Source of the DNA: Desulfomonile tiedjei
Lineage (GTDB): Bacteria > Desulfobacterota > Desulfomonilia > Desulfomonilales > Desulfomonilaceae
Assembly (NCBI GenBank): GCA_016218715.1
Contig: JACRDG010000032.1
Location: 389,632-453,631, forward strand
Reading direction: 5' to 3'
Length of the DNA stretch: 64,000 nucleotides
Shown: positions 1 to 9,023 of the stretch, in pieces
How the letters are laid out: every line of letters begins with the position of its first letter
How positions within the stretch are numbered: position 1 is the first letter of the stretch
The notes under the pieces: model-generated
Seen by the model: only the letters and a program-made list of their open reading frames with translations
Databases searched by the model: none
What the model was told of the DNA's origin: nothing
Made by a program: the position numbers and the translations under genes

Positions 1-2
1 AC

Positions 3-359
3 CTCGTGGATTTCCACAAGGCTCAGGGGACCCTTGCAACCCTCACCGCGGTCAGTCCGCCCGGACGATTTGGTGCAGTCGACGTCGAAAACGCGCGGAT
101 CCTCGGCTTCCATGAGAAGCCGCAAGGTGACGGCGGCAGGGTCAGCGGAGGATTCTTCGTGCTGTCTCCAAAAGTCCTCGACTATATCGAGGGAGATGGC
201 ACCATCTGGGAAAGAGAGCCTATGGAGCGGATCGCCGAGGAAGGAGAGTTCGCGGCGTACATTCACGACGGCTTCTGGCACTGTATGGACAACTTGAGAG
301 ATCGGTTGAATCTGGAAGCGCTTTGGAGGTCCAATAAGGCCCCGTGGAAGATATGGTAG
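3..359 (+). CDS. rfbF: Glucose-1-phosphate cytidylyltransferase, C-terminal part (cut by window edge)
   Basis: This is the C-terminal ~118 residues of a nucleotidyltransferase; the reading frame is open at the left edge, so the true start lies outside the window. The family makes CDP-glucose from CTP and glucose-1-phosphate in the cytoplasm. The sequence shows the GFHEKP stretch, the VSGGFFV strand and the typical end with FWHCMDNLRDR and WKIW. The next gene is rfbG, whose product uses CDP-glucose, and the two overlap by about 16 bases (or touch, if the ATG at 353 is used), so they are probably translationally coupled. The rfbF-rfbG order is the classical one for CDP-6-deoxyhexose synthesis. 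The assignment is firm. Confidence 0.92.
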   Translation, partial: LVDFHKAQGTLATLTAVSPPGRFGAVDVENARILGFHEKPQGDGGRVSGGFFVLSPKVLDYIEGDGTIWEREPMERIAEEGEFAAYIHDGFWHCMDNLRDRLNLEALWRSNKAPWKIW

Positions 360-1429
360 CTCCCATCCGTCACTTGAAAGGCCGGAAAATTCTCGTCACG
401 GGACACACCGGCTTCAAGGGAGCCTGGCTCTCTTTGTGGCTTCAGATGCTGGGTGGCGAGGTCGTGGGCTATGCCCTGCCTCCCCCAACTTCCCCCAGCC
501 TGTTCGACCTCGCTGACGTTCAGGAAGGGATGTGTTCCATCATAGGTGACATCCGTCACGCGGCTGCCCTGAGAACGGTGGTCCGACAGCACCAGCCGGA
601 GATCATCTTTCATCTGGCCGGCCAGTCCATCGTGCGGCGTTCGTATCAAGATCCTGTTGAAACCTACGGAGTGAATGTCCTGGGGACCGTACATGTTCTG
701 GAATGCGCCAGACTGTGTGATTCGGTGAAGTCTGTCCTCGTGATTACCAGCGACAAGTGTTATGAGAATACGGACCAGGGCCGGCTCTTCCGTGAAATTG
801 ACCCACTCGGCGGTCGTGACCCATACTCCAGCAGCAAGGCGTGCGCAGAATTGGTGGCCGCGGCGTACCAGAGTTCCTTCTTTTCCGAAACACCCGGCTC
901 AACGAGGAGGGCCGGCGTTGCAACCGCAAGAGCCGGCAACGTCCTCGGCGGAGGAGATTGGGCTGAAGACCGACTGGTCCCCGATGTCATGCGGGCATTC
1001 CTGGATGGCCGCCGGGTCTTGATTCGCAATCCCGATGCCGTACGCCCATGGCAGCACGTGCTCGACGCGTTGAACGGCTATCTTGCTTTGCTGGAGCGCA
1101 TGTCCTATCATGCCGCTGAATACGCGCAGGCCTGGAATTTCGGACCCGATCGGGCCGATGCGCAGCCTGTGTCATGGGTGGTAGACCGTGTCGCGCGAAT
1201 GTGGGGCCCTGAGGCAGACTGGGAGCTTGATCGAGGATTACAGCCGCAAGAAGCCTCGTCTCTGAGCCTTGACTCGTCCAAATCCAGGGAGAAACTGGAC
1301 TGGACACCAAGGTTGGCGCTTGCCGAGGCTCTCCAGTGGACGGTCGACTGGTACAAAGCCTACCAACAAGGCAAAGACATGAGACAATTTACGGAAGAGC
1401 AGATAATCCGTTTTCTGGAGTTCCGGTAA
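344..1429 (+). CDS. rfbG: CDP-glucose 4,6-dehydratase
   Basis: Extended short-chain dehydrogenase of 361 residues, the normal length for the family. It converts CDP-glucose to CDP-4-keto-6-deoxyglucose with a tightly bound NAD. The N-terminal Rossmann motif is visible as VTGHTGFKGAWL (about residues 18-29), and the catalytic Tyr-x3-Lys as DPYSSSKACAE near residue 165. A GTG at 344 and an ATG at 353 are both possible starts; the protein differs by three residues only. It sits between rfbF and a sugar C-methyltransferase whose substrate class is a 4-keto sugar, which fits the product of this enzyme. The call is firm. Confidence 0.93.
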   Translation: MEDMVAPIRHLKGRKILVTGHTGFKGAWLSLWLQMLGGEVVGYALPPPTSPSLFDLADVQEGMCSIIGDIRHAAALRTVVRQHQPEIIFHLAGQSIVRRSYQDPVETYGVNVLGTVHVLECARLCDSVKSVLVITSDKCYENTDQGRLFREIDPLGGRDPYSSSKACAELVAAAYQSSFFSETPGSTRRAGVATARAGNVLGGGDWAEDRLVPDVMRAFLDGRRVLIRNPDAVRPWQHVLDALNGYLALLERMSYHAAEYAQAWNFGPDRADAQPVSWVVDRVARMWGPEADWELDRGLQPQEASSLSLDSSKSREKLDWTPRLALAEALQWTVDWYKAYQQGKDMRQFTEEQIIRFLEFR

Positions 1430-1434
1430 GACGA

Positions 1435-2721
1435 ATGAGCGCACCAGGTTGTCGGCATTGCGGGTCGCCCCTCACGGTATCCTTCGCAGACTTGGGTGTG
1501 ACGCCGCTCGCCAACTCGTACCTTCGGGAAGAAGACCTGTGCCGTATGGAGCCTTTTTACCCGCTCCACGGGTATGTTTGCGAATCCTGCTGGCTCGTCC
1601 AGCTCATCCATACCGTGTCACCCGAGGAGCTTTTCGGCACGTACGCCTACTTTTCTTCGTACTCGGACACCTGGCTCGGGCACGCGGAGCGCTACGCTGA
1701 CGACATGGTTTCGAAAATGGGGCTGAGCGGATCGAGCCTGGTGGTGGAAATAGGGAGCAATGACGGATACCTGCTCCAGTACTTCCTGCGTGGAGGGGTC
1801 CCCGTGCTCGGGATCGAGCCTGCGGCGAATGTGGCCGCGTCTGCTCGATCTCGCGGTATTCCGACCGTTTCCCGGTTTTTCGGCTCGGAAAGTGCGGCCG
1901 CGCTGGTCGAGGAGGGGAAGGCTGCCGATCTGATCGTCGCGAACAACGTGCTCGCCCACGTCCCCGATATCAATGATCTTGTGCGCGGCCTGAAGCTCCT
2001 GCTCCGGACCGGCGGCGTGATATCTGTAGAATTCCCGCACCTGCTCAGGCTCATGGAAGGGAACCAGTTTGACACTATCTACCACGAGCATTTCTGCTAC
2101 CTTTCGCTCATAGCGGTGGAAAGAGTGTTCCGGAACCAGGGTCTCGCGGTGTTCGACCTGGAAGAGCTTCCGACGCATGGCGGTTCCCTGCGCGTGTTCG
2201 CGGCGCGAGCCGAAGATACGGCGAGACCGATTTCCCCGCGGGTTCAGGACTTTCTGGGTCGAGAGATCGCTGCCGGCCTCACGCGGAGTGAAACCTATTC
2301 CAATTTCGCGGACCGGATAAGACGCACCAAGCGCAGGCTTCTGGGGATGCTCGTCGCTATTAAGAACGAAGGCAAGTCGATTGCCGGTTACGGGGCTCCG
2401 GCCAAAGGGAACACGCTTCTCAATTGCTGCGGGATCGGAACGGATTTCCTCGATTACACAGTGGACAGAAGCCCGCACAAGCAGGGGCGCTATTTACCCG
2501 GGACCCGCATCCCGATACATCATCCCGACAGGATCTTGGCCACGAAACCGGACTATGTCCTAATCCTCCCCTGGAACTTGAGAGATGAAATCATGGAGCG
2601 CATGGACTCCATCCGCCAATGGGGCGGGAAGTTCATCATCCCCATACCCGAACCCGAGATCCTCCAGGGACCGGTCATTCCTGAATCAACCGCTGGAGGC
2701 CCGATTGGCGGCGATCGATGA
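1435..2721 (+). CDS. NDP-4-keto-6-deoxyhexose C-methyltransferase (TylC3/NovU-like)
   Basis: SAM-dependent methyltransferase of 428 residues with the three-part layout of the sugar C-3 methyltransferases: an N-terminal zinc-binding lobe (CRHCG near residues 6-10 and CESC further on), a class I SAM fold with VVEIGSNDGYLLQYF as glycine-rich motif I, and a C-terminal Methyltransf_14-like domain with GYGAPAKGNTLL. The motif IYHEHF is kept; in characterised relatives such as TcaB9 the Tyr, Glu and His of this motif help deprotonate C-3 of the keto sugar. I chose the ATG at 1435 because the zinc lobe begins there and upstream sequence overlaps rfbG. Its stop overlaps the next start (ATGA at 2718). 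Whether the C-3 position is methylated is inferred from the family. Confidence 0.88.
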   Translation: MSAPGCRHCGSPLTVSFADLGVTPLANSYLREEDLCRMEPFYPLHGYVCESCWLVQLIHTVSPEELFGTYAYFSSYSDTWLGHAERYADDMVSKMGLSGSSLVVEIGSNDGYLLQYFLRGGVPVLGIEPAANVAASARSRGIPTVSRFFGSESAAALVEEGKAADLIVANNVLAHVPDINDLVRGLKLLLRTGGVISVEFPHLLRLMEGNQFDTIYHEHFCYLSLIAVERVFRNQGLAVFDLEELPTHGGSLRVFAARAEDTARPISPRVQDFLGREIAAGLTRSETYSNFADRIRRTKRRLLGMLVAIKNEGKSIAGYGAPAKGNTLLNCCGIGTDFLDYTVDRSPHKQGRYLPGTRIPIHHPDRILATKPDYVLILPWNLRDEIMERMDSIRQWGGKFIIPIPEPEILQGPVIPESTAGGPIGGDR

Positions 2722-3359
2722 TATTCACCGAAACCTCACTACGGGGAGCTTATGTCATCGATCTCGCACCAGTGGCGGACGAGCGGGGGTTCTTCGCGCG
2801 AACCTTCTGTCAGCGTGAATTCAGGGCCCATGGTCTTGACGGCACGTTCGTGCAGTGCAATCTCTCGTACAATCGAACGTGCGGCACGCTTCGCGGTATG
2901 CACTATCAGGCTGCTCCGCACGAAGAAGCGAAAGTGGTGGCGTGCCTGCGAGGCGCGGTCTACGACGCCATCATCGATCTGCGCCCGCGCTCGCAAACCT
3001 TCCGGGCCTGGACGGCCATCGAGTTGAGCGAGCACAACAGGCGCATGCTCTATGTTCCGAAAGGCTTTGCGCACGGCTTTCAGACACTGGCCGACGACAC
3101 GGAGGTGTTCTATCTCATGTCCGCATTCTACGACCCTGACTCGGCTCGCGGGGTGAGATGGGACGATCCCGCGTTCGGTATTGCATGGCCCGAAACGCTT
3201 CGGAGAATGGTGTCAGCCCGTGACGAGGCCTATCCTCTTTTCGAGGAGAAGCAGAGCGCCAATGGCTTTCATCGGCAAGAGCCTCCCGGAAAAGGCATCG
3301 CGGCGGAAGACATGACCAGAGGAGCCACCGGCAGCATCTCCAAAGAGACGGAGGACTGA
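2718..3359 (+). CDS. rfbC: dTDP-4-dehydrorhamnose 3,5-epimerase family protein
   Basis: Cupin-type epimerase of 213 residues. The family epimerises C-3 and/or C-5 of a 4-keto-6-deoxy sugar nucleotide. The core motifs are present: GAYVIDLAPVADERGFFART near the start, CGTLRGMHYQAAPHEEAK with the catalytic His, and MLYVPKGFAHGFQTL. The C-terminus runs about 25 residues beyond the usual end and is not conserved-looking. It starts inside the stop of the methyltransferase gene and is followed five bases later by the aminotransferase gene. In this CDP context the substrate is probably the CDP-4-keto sugar rather than dTDP-4-keto-rhamnose, because no rmlA or rmlB is seen; that is an inference. Confidence 0.88.
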   Translation: MIFTETSLRGAYVIDLAPVADERGFFARTFCQREFRAHGLDGTFVQCNLSYNRTCGTLRGMHYQAAPHEEAKVVACLRGAVYDAIIDLRPRSQTFRAWTAIELSEHNRRMLYVPKGFAHGFQTLADDTEVFYLMSAFYDPDSARGVRWDDPAFGIAWPETLRRMVSARDEAYPLFEEKQSANGFHRQEPPGKGIAAEDMTRGATGSISKETED

Positions 3360-3363
3360 AGCA

Positions 3364-4491
3364 ATGCCGGAGCGGGTACCGGTTTTTAAGCCTCACATAC
3401 ATGTGGACACCATCAAGAATCTCATGGATGCCCTTGATGTCGGTTGGCTCGGGATGGGGGCCACTACAAAGGAGTTCGAGGAACGGATAGCGGAATACCT
3501 TGGGCTCGAGGATCGGCACGTGGTGGCGGTAAACACGGGAACCTCCGCGCTTCACGCTGCTCTCGTGGTTGCGGGCGTGGGTCCGGGTGACGAAGTGATC
3601 ACTCCTTCGTTCAATTATGTCGCGGATCACCAGGCGATTCTCATGGCCGGGGCTCACGTGGTGATGTGCGACATCCGAGACGACAACCTGGGAATCGACT
3701 GTGAAAAGGCGGAGGTCCTGATCGGAGCGAAAACAAAGGCGTTGATGCCTCTGCATTTCATGGGGATTCCGTGTGACCAGGCAGGCGTTTACCGGCTGGC
3801 TCAGGCTCATGGTCTGCGCATAGTCGAGGACTGCTGCCATGCGTTCGGCACGAGCATTGACGGGCGGAAACTCGGCAGCTATGGCGATATTGCGTGTTTC
3901 AGCTTCGATCCGGTAAAAGTTATTACCTCCGTCGACGGCGGTTGCGTGGTGGCCGGCGGCGAGGCAGAGTTGAAGAAGCTGCAGCATTTCAGATTGCTGG
4001 GGGTGGACAAAGATACCACGGAGCGCTACAAGAACCGCCGCGCCTGGGATTATGACGTGGTGGCTCCCGGATGCAGGTACCATCTGAACAATATCCTCGC
4101 GAGTATCGGCGTATCTCAGATAAAGCGGGTGGACGAGTTTATCGCGTCCAGGCAAAAGGTCTGTCGATCCTACAGCGAGGCTTTTTCGCCCATAGAAGAC
4201 TTGCGGGTCCCTCAGACGGATTTCGCCGAGGTTTCTCCTTTCATTTACTCGTTGCGGGTACTGAACGGGAAAAGAGAAGCTTTGATCGAGCACCTGAGAA
4301 AGCGCTCCATCGACGTTGGAATTCACTTTATTCCCGTGCATAAGCACCTGCATTTCGCAGGTTGCCGCCGGGGCGATATGACGGTGACAGAGAGTGTGGT
4401 TCGGGAAGTTCTGACATTGCCGCTGCATTCGAACATGAAGCAGGAGTTTATCGACCGGGTGATCGAAGGAGTGGTGTCGTTCTTCTCATGA
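3364..4491 (+). CDS. DegT/DnrJ/EryC1 sugar aminotransferase
   Basis: PLP-dependent aminotransferase of 375 residues, normal length. The family aminates a keto group on a sugar nucleotide using glutamate. NTGTSALHAALVVAG forms the phosphate-binding start, DCCHAFG carries the PLP-ring Asp, and FSFDPVKVITSVDGG holds the Schiff-base lysine. That lysine argues for a true aminotransferase and against the RfbH-type 3-dehydrase, in which it is replaced by His. A GGAGG ribosome-binding site lies at about 3350. Its stop overlaps the start of the glycosyltransferase. It probably aminates C-4 of the CDP-4-keto-6-deoxy sugar, and the GNAT protein downstream could acetylate the amine; both steps are inferred. 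Confidence 0.9.
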   Translation: MPERVPVFKPHIHVDTIKNLMDALDVGWLGMGATTKEFEERIAEYLGLEDRHVVAVNTGTSALHAALVVAGVGPGDEVITPSFNYVADHQAILMAGAHVVMCDIRDDNLGIDCEKAEVLIGAKTKALMPLHFMGIPCDQAGVYRLAQAHGLRIVEDCCHAFGTSIDGRKLGSYGDIACFSFDPVKVITSVDGGCVVAGGEAELKKLQHFRLLGVDKDTTERYKNRRAWDYDVVAPGCRYHLNNILASIGVSQIKRVDEFIASRQKVCRSYSEAFSPIEDLRVPQTDFAEVSPFIYSLRVLNGKREALIEHLRKRSIDVGIHFIPVHKHLHFAGCRRGDMTVTESVVREVLTLPLHSNMKQEFIDRVIEGVVSFFS

Positions 4492-5510
4492 AGCGCCGGC
4501 GAGGCGCAGAGGTGTCGAGGATGAGTGTCCGGCCCGTTACCATTGCTATGCCGGTTTACAACGGAGAACCTTTCCTCCGGGAATCGATTGGAAGCGTTCT
4601 GGCCCAGGATTTTGGCGATTTCGAGTTCGTGGTATGTGACAACTTGTCCACCGATTCCACGTGGGAGATCTGCAACTCGTACGCGGCGAAAGATAAGCGC
4701 ATAAGGTGTCACCGGAACGAGAAGAATTGGGGCGCCTTAAGAAACTTCCACCTGGCGCGTGAACTCTCTCGCTCTCCATTGTTTAAATGGCACGCTCATG
4801 ATGACGTCCTCGATCCTACATTCCTCGGTAGATGCTACCGGTTCCTGACCGCTCATTCAGATTATTTGGCCTGCACGAGCTGGGTCGCGTTTATGGACGA
4901 GACTGGAACTCAGTTCCTCTCACAATATTTGGATACCAGTCTCGACTCGGCCGATCCTGTCGAGAGGTTCAAGAAGTTCTACGCCCAGGGCCGCAATGAC
5001 TACGGGTACATATATGCTTTGATGAGAAAGGAAGCAACAGACCAGATACGGTTTCGGAAGGTGTGGGGTGCTGACTGGGTATTCGTGACGGAAATGATCG
5101 CGCGTGGCATGATACATCAAATTCAGGAGCCTCTCCTGTCGTTTCGTATCAGAACCAACTCCCCGGAAAGCTATGAGGAGACTAACGGCCCGGTTGCCTT
5201 ATGGGGGGCCCGCAGCAGTTTTCTCGCTTTCCGTAATCTCAGGCTAAACATGGCTATTGCATCGGTCATCGGAAACAGGTCATTGCTCCATGAAGAAAGA
5301 CGGGTCGTGCGCTCTTTGTTTCGAGCAAACCTGCCGCTATACCCCGCAATATCACGAGATATCGTTGAGCTGATCTCACATTTCACCATACGGTTCCCGC
5401 GCTTGCACAATGCTTTGAGAATGGTGAAACGTCTCGTCGGCGGGTTGCTCTCGCGGCCATCATCCAGGAAACGCCCCAGGACTGTCCTCAGCGACCACGG
5501 TAACCGGTAG
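4488..5510 (+). CDS. Family 2 glycosyltransferase
   Basis: GT-A fold glycosyltransferase of about 340 residues. The N-terminal strand VTIAMPVYNGEPFLRESIG and the metal/nucleotide site in KWHAHDDVLDP (about residue 105) are typical. The ATG at 4488 overlaps the stop of the aminotransferase gene (ATGA). An ATG at 4521 directly before the first strand is the alternative start. It likely transfers the sugar made by the upstream genes onto a growing glycan at the inner face of the membrane; no membrane segment is evident. The acceptor cannot be read from sequence. Confidence 0.88.
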   Translation: MKRRRGAEVSRMSVRPVTIAMPVYNGEPFLRESIGSVLAQDFGDFEFVVCDNLSTDSTWEICNSYAAKDKRIRCHRNEKNWGALRNFHLARELSRSPLFKWHAHDDVLDPTFLGRCYRFLTAHSDYLACTSWVAFMDETGTQFLSQYLDTSLDSADPVERFKKFYAQGRNDYGYIYALMRKEATDQIRFRKVWGADWVFVTEMIARGMIHQIQEPLLSFRIRTNSPESYEETNGPVALWGARSSFLAFRNLRLNMAIASVIGNRSLLHEERRVVRSLFRANLPLYPAISRDIVELISHFTIRFPRLHNALRMVKRLVGGLLSRPSSRKRPRTVLSDHGNR

Positions 5511-5578
5511 GCATGCAGTTGAAGCTCTGAAAGAGCCGCTTTACGGAGCCTTGAATCTGCTGCCCAGAGGACCAGAAT

Positions 5579-6301
5579 ATGAGTGCATTGGCACAGGTTA
5601 GGCGAATTATTGCCGATCTGAAACATCCGGCGGATTGGAACCGAATCCCACGACTGCCTGTCCTGGTGCGTCAAGAAGTGGTGGCTCTCGTGAGACCGAT
5701 CCCCAGTCAGTTGAATGGGGAGGCAGATGGCGATGCGCGTCTTATGGCAGAGTGGCGCAATCTTCACAAGAGATCTTTCTTCACCTGGATTACCGCGGCG
5801 GAGCTATCAACCGCGTCCTGGCTCGATCAAAACTACTCACCCAACGATGAAGATATTCTTTTCATAGTGGAGACTCCGGCGCGAGTACCGTTCGGACACT
5901 TCGCCTTGTACAATTTCCGTGCAGCTGCCGATGTCTGCGAATTCGGCAGGGTTATTCGAGGTCGAAGTATTGGACCGAAAGGTGGAATGACCGTTGCGGC
6001 AGCATGTCTTCTCCAATGGGCTGCATCTCGTTTGGGTGTTCGACGTTTCTTTCTGGAAGTCTTCCAAGACAACGCGAATGCAGTTGCGTTTTACAAACGT
6101 TTGGGTTTTGTCGTTGCGAAACGTGTACCCTTGAGACGGGTGGACGATCCCGACTGCACTCGATGGGAAAAGATTCCCGAGGACGAAGCGGATGCAGGCA
6201 ATGTCCATGGATATGCATTCAGAATGGAAGCGACTGCCGAGCAACTGCATTCCATCGGATGCAGGCACGGTGACACTTCACTTTTTGATTTTGTGTGCTG
6301 A
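5579..6301 (+). CDS. GNAT-family N-acetyltransferase
   Basis: Protein of 240 residues with a single GNAT domain. The acetyl-CoA pyrophosphate-binding region is visible as GRSIGPKGGMTVAAACLLQWA, and the C-terminal half shows the usual FLEVFQDNANAVAFYKRLGF. About 60 extra residues precede the domain. It lies 69 bases after the glycosyltransferase on the same strand, so it belongs to the polysaccharide cluster and could acetylate the amino sugar, as PseH- and WecD-type enzymes do. That substrate is a guess from context. Confidence 0.78.
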   Translation: MSALAQVRRIIADLKHPADWNRIPRLPVLVRQEVVALVRPIPSQLNGEADGDARLMAEWRNLHKRSFFTWITAAELSTASWLDQNYSPNDEDILFIVETPARVPFGHFALYNFRAAADVCEFGRVIRGRSIGPKGGMTVAAACLLQWAASRLGVRRFFLEVFQDNANAVAFYKRLGFVVAKRVPLRRVDDPDCTRWEKIPEDEADAGNVHGYAFRMEATAEQLHSIGCRHGDTSLFDFVC

Positions 6302-6358
6302 TGGCATGCGCCCGCAATCCATGCCCTGCAACGGCGTTCGGCGCGGATCGCCGTTTCT

Positions 6359-7483
6359 TCACGGCGCCCTCTCCGGGAATACCCGATGCCTTATGCGTTT
6401 GGCAAGTCGATACAGCCAGGGCATTCTGCGAAGATAGTTCACCACGATGGCACGCGCGCGTGTCTGGCCGCGCATGAAGGGCCCGGCGGAAACTGCCTCG
6501 AGGAAATCGATCCCGGCGTTTTTGTAATGCCTGACGATGTTTCTGAAGCCCAGGTCATCAAGTTCCGGAGTGCCATAAACAAAGAGGACGTGCAGGCCGT
6601 TTTCCATGCAGGTGGTGCATATGTCCTGCGTATGCTTCAGTTTCTGCAATTCAGAAATGCTCGAGGACAGAAAACTCCCCAGGGTGAACTTACCGGCCTC
6701 ATAGACCGTACAACAGTGAATGGTGTTCCCGAGGGGATCCAGAGTTATCTGGGTGTCTCGCAATTGGCAGGGCAGGTGCTTGTACCTGCGGCATATGTCG
6801 ACCGCCTCTCTGATTGGGAGGGCAAACCGCTCCATGATTTCGGCGTCTGCTTCCGTCATGGTGATCTGCCCAGTATCACTTTTTGCGATCCCCGTTTCGA
6901 GATACTTCTCAAGCGGCATCAGATATGCCCAGGCCCATTGGAACGTGAAGCCGAGGTCTCGCGCGTACTGTCTCATGAGAACTTCATCATCGAGATTACC
7001 AAGGTATCGGTGGTACAGGACCTGGACGTGTGTTTCAGGCGAAGCCGTTCGCTGAGCCTCCGCCAGTGAGGCCATATTCCTCTTAACCCGTTCTATGTCT
7101 CCACCCCGGTGTGTTCTCTGGTAGACAGATTGTCTAAAGCCCGAAGTTGAGATCCGAATGGAATCGGGCTTACTACCCATAAGCGCAGTGAAGTCATAGG
7201 CAATGTTCAAATTGGAACTCAGGTCGCACCGAATCCCATGGGACTTCACAATACTGACCAACTGAGGAAGGTGAGGATGGAGGAGTGGCTCCGTCCAGTT
7301 ACAGAGGAATACCGAGTCGACAACGCACTCACTTTTGGCTTTGACCAAAATTCGATCGAGAAGTTCGGCAGAGAGAATACCGCTCGCGCTTCCCGTTTTC
7401 GGTGAATTCCCGCGGGGGCACGATGGGCACCGTAAATTGCAATTCCCGACAACGTCAATCACGAAGGTGAATGCATCCGTCAT
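6359..7483 (-). CDS. Radical SAM protein with SPASM-like C-terminus
   Basis: Radical SAM enzyme. The cluster-binding motif CNLRCPSC (C-x3-C-x2-C) follows the first strand FTFVIDVVGN; a C-terminal set of cysteines (CCTVYEAG, ICTTCMENG) resembles the SPASM auxiliary-cluster region. I chose the ATG at 7483 because GGAAG lies about seven bases upstream; an ATG at 7507 and a longer open frame to 7663 are also possible. It is transcribed against the polysaccharide genes and away from the methyltransferase at 7871. Similar enzymes occur in polysaccharide and peptide-modification loci. The substrate is unknown. Confidence 0.82.
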   Translation of the reverse strand: MTDAFTFVIDVVGNCNLRCPSCPRGNSPKTGSASGILSAELLDRILVKAKSECVVDSVFLCNWTEPLLHPHLPQLVSIVKSHGIRCDLSSNLNIAYDFTALMGSKPDSIRISTSGFRQSVYQRTHRGGDIERVKRNMASLAEAQRTASPETHVQVLYHRYLGNLDDEVLMRQYARDLGFTFQWAWAYLMPLEKYLETGIAKSDTGQITMTEADAEIMERFALPIREAVDICRRYKHLPCQLRDTQITLDPLGNTIHCCTVYEAGKFTLGSFLSSSISELQKLKHTQDICTTCMENGLHVLFVYGTPELDDLGFRNIVRHYKNAGIDFLEAVSAGPFMRGQTRARAIVVNYLRRMPWLYRLAKRIRHRVFPERAP

Positions 7484-7870
7484 GGTATCTTCCGGTCGGT
7501 TTGGCATGCCGCCGCCATGATTGCGAAAAGGTTCTCCTGTAAATACATCCTGACCCGGGCCTCGCAACCGTTGCCGTCCCTCGGCCACTAGTCGGCCGAA
7601 CCTGCATTCATCGGCTCGACCACGAAGCCTCTTCAATCTAGAGCAATCCCGGGATAGTGTCAATTGTGGTCACGGCACGCGGGTCCCTCAGCCGGGACAT
7701 GCCAGGAACCGGACGTCTTGCCAGGACATGAAGCAATCGCTCCCCTTCCGGTAAGACCTTGGCCCGGGCTCCTGGCAGTGCCTGAGTAATACCGACGAAT
7801 CTTCGGAGTTGAAAACCCAACGTTTCTCTGTTAAATCGGTGCGATGATTCTTGGAGGAGAAGCGAACGAT

Positions 7871-8599
7871 ATGCCGGATGAAGAAGCGAATGATCCGCAG
7901 AACATAGCTGCCATGGCGGGCGATGAGCGTCTGCGTCAGGTAAGGATGGAAATCTATCGGTCCATGGTGATCTACAAGTACTCATACAATTTCACCTGGT
8001 TCGGACGGCCGATCATTCAGTGTCCTCAAGACATCGTAGCCATGCAGGAAATCATCTGGAACGTGAAACCGGATCTGATCGTGGAGACCGGAATAGCACA
8101 CGGAGGTTCACTGGTTTTCTATGCGTCGCTTCTTGAGGCCATAGGCGGTGCGGGTGAGGTGGTGGGTGTCGATATCGAGATTCGTGACCATAACCGAAAA
8201 GCCATCGAAACCCACTCAATGGCCAAGAGGATAAGAATGATCGAAGGCTCCTCGGTGGCCGACCGCGCGGTGGAGCAGGTCTACGAGGCGGCTGCCGGAA
8301 AAGAGAGGGTTCTCGTTGCACTGGACTCGAACCATACCCACGAGCATGTGCTCAAAGAACTGACCCTGTACTCGCCGCTTGTGACCGAGGGGAGCTATCT
8401 CGTGGTCTTTGACACGATCATTGAGGACTTGCCGGATGGCCTCTTTCCTGACCGGCCGTGGTCAAAGGGGAACAACCCCAAGACCGCGGTCCGGGAATTC
8501 CTGAAGACAAATGACAGATTCGCAGTAGATCGGGACTTGGAGACAAAACTCCTCTTCACTGTCGCGCCGGAAGGCTATCTAAAGTGCATTAAGGAGTGA
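7871..8599 (+). CDS. CmcI-like / rhamnosyl O-methyltransferase family protein
   Basis: Protein of about 242 residues of the cephalosporin hydroxylase (CmcI) family, a class I SAM-dependent methyltransferase fold. The SAM site shows as DLIVETGIAHGGSLVFYASLL and VVGVDIEIRDHN, and a likely metal-site Asp is in VALDSNHTHEHV. Members near glycan genes often O-methylate sugars. The ATG at 7871 has GGAGGAGA about 12 bases upstream; the open frame reaches back to 7844. It lies within the polysaccharide region, so glycan O-methylation is the best inference. It could also be an inactive or hydroxylase-like member. Confidence 0.8.
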   Translation: MPDEEANDPQNIAAMAGDERLRQVRMEIYRSMVIYKYSYNFTWFGRPIIQCPQDIVAMQEIIWNVKPDLIVETGIAHGGSLVFYASLLEAIGGAGEVVGVDIEIRDHNRKAIETHSMAKRIRMIEGSSVADRAVEQVYEAAAGKERVLVALDSNHTHEHVLKELTLYSPLVTEGSYLVVFDTIIEDLPDGLFPDRPWSKGNNPKTAVREFLKTNDRFAVDRDLETKLLFTVAPEGYLKCIKE

Positions 8600-9023
8600 C
8601 GTCGCTGGCTCGCGCTGACGTTCCTCGCCTCAACAGCAGCGGTTCTCCCCCGGGTAGTCGCGGGCTGTCGCGACTGCGTCCCGGTTCGGGATCAACAAAT
8701 GTTGGCGGCGCGGAAGGTGCCACCGGGCGGTGCTCCTCAATAAGAGTAACACGACTTCGCAGCCAGCAGGATTTGGCTTTGAGACGGTTTCCTCGTGTCC
8801 GCGTGGTAAGATACCGGCCATATCATCGGACGAGGGCGACACAAAAACTCGGGTTGACCGGGGGACCTGGGACGTGGTACGCTCAGTAACAGGAAGAATC
8901 AGGTTTTTTCGTCAACATGAGGATGTCTTTGCCTCTATCGGGTCTCGTGAGGAACTACGCCGGGGCTGTCTCTAGGCCAAAGGCACTGTCCCTGGACCGG
9001 GCAACGGACTAAAGGTCACAGTA
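8600..9023. other. Intergenic stretch without a recognisable gene
   Basis: I see no credible coding frame here. A small perfect inverted repeat AGTCGCG-n6-CGCGACT sits at 8656-8675 but has no T-run after it, so I do not call it a terminator. Confidence 0.5.

Noticed and set aside
3115..4428. Open frame of 437 codons on the minus strand
   Set aside because: Antisense to the aminotransferase; no recognisable protein features.
8656..8675. Inverted repeat as terminator of the CmcI-like gene
   Set aside because: Seven-pair stem without a T-run and 57 bases past the stop; too weak.
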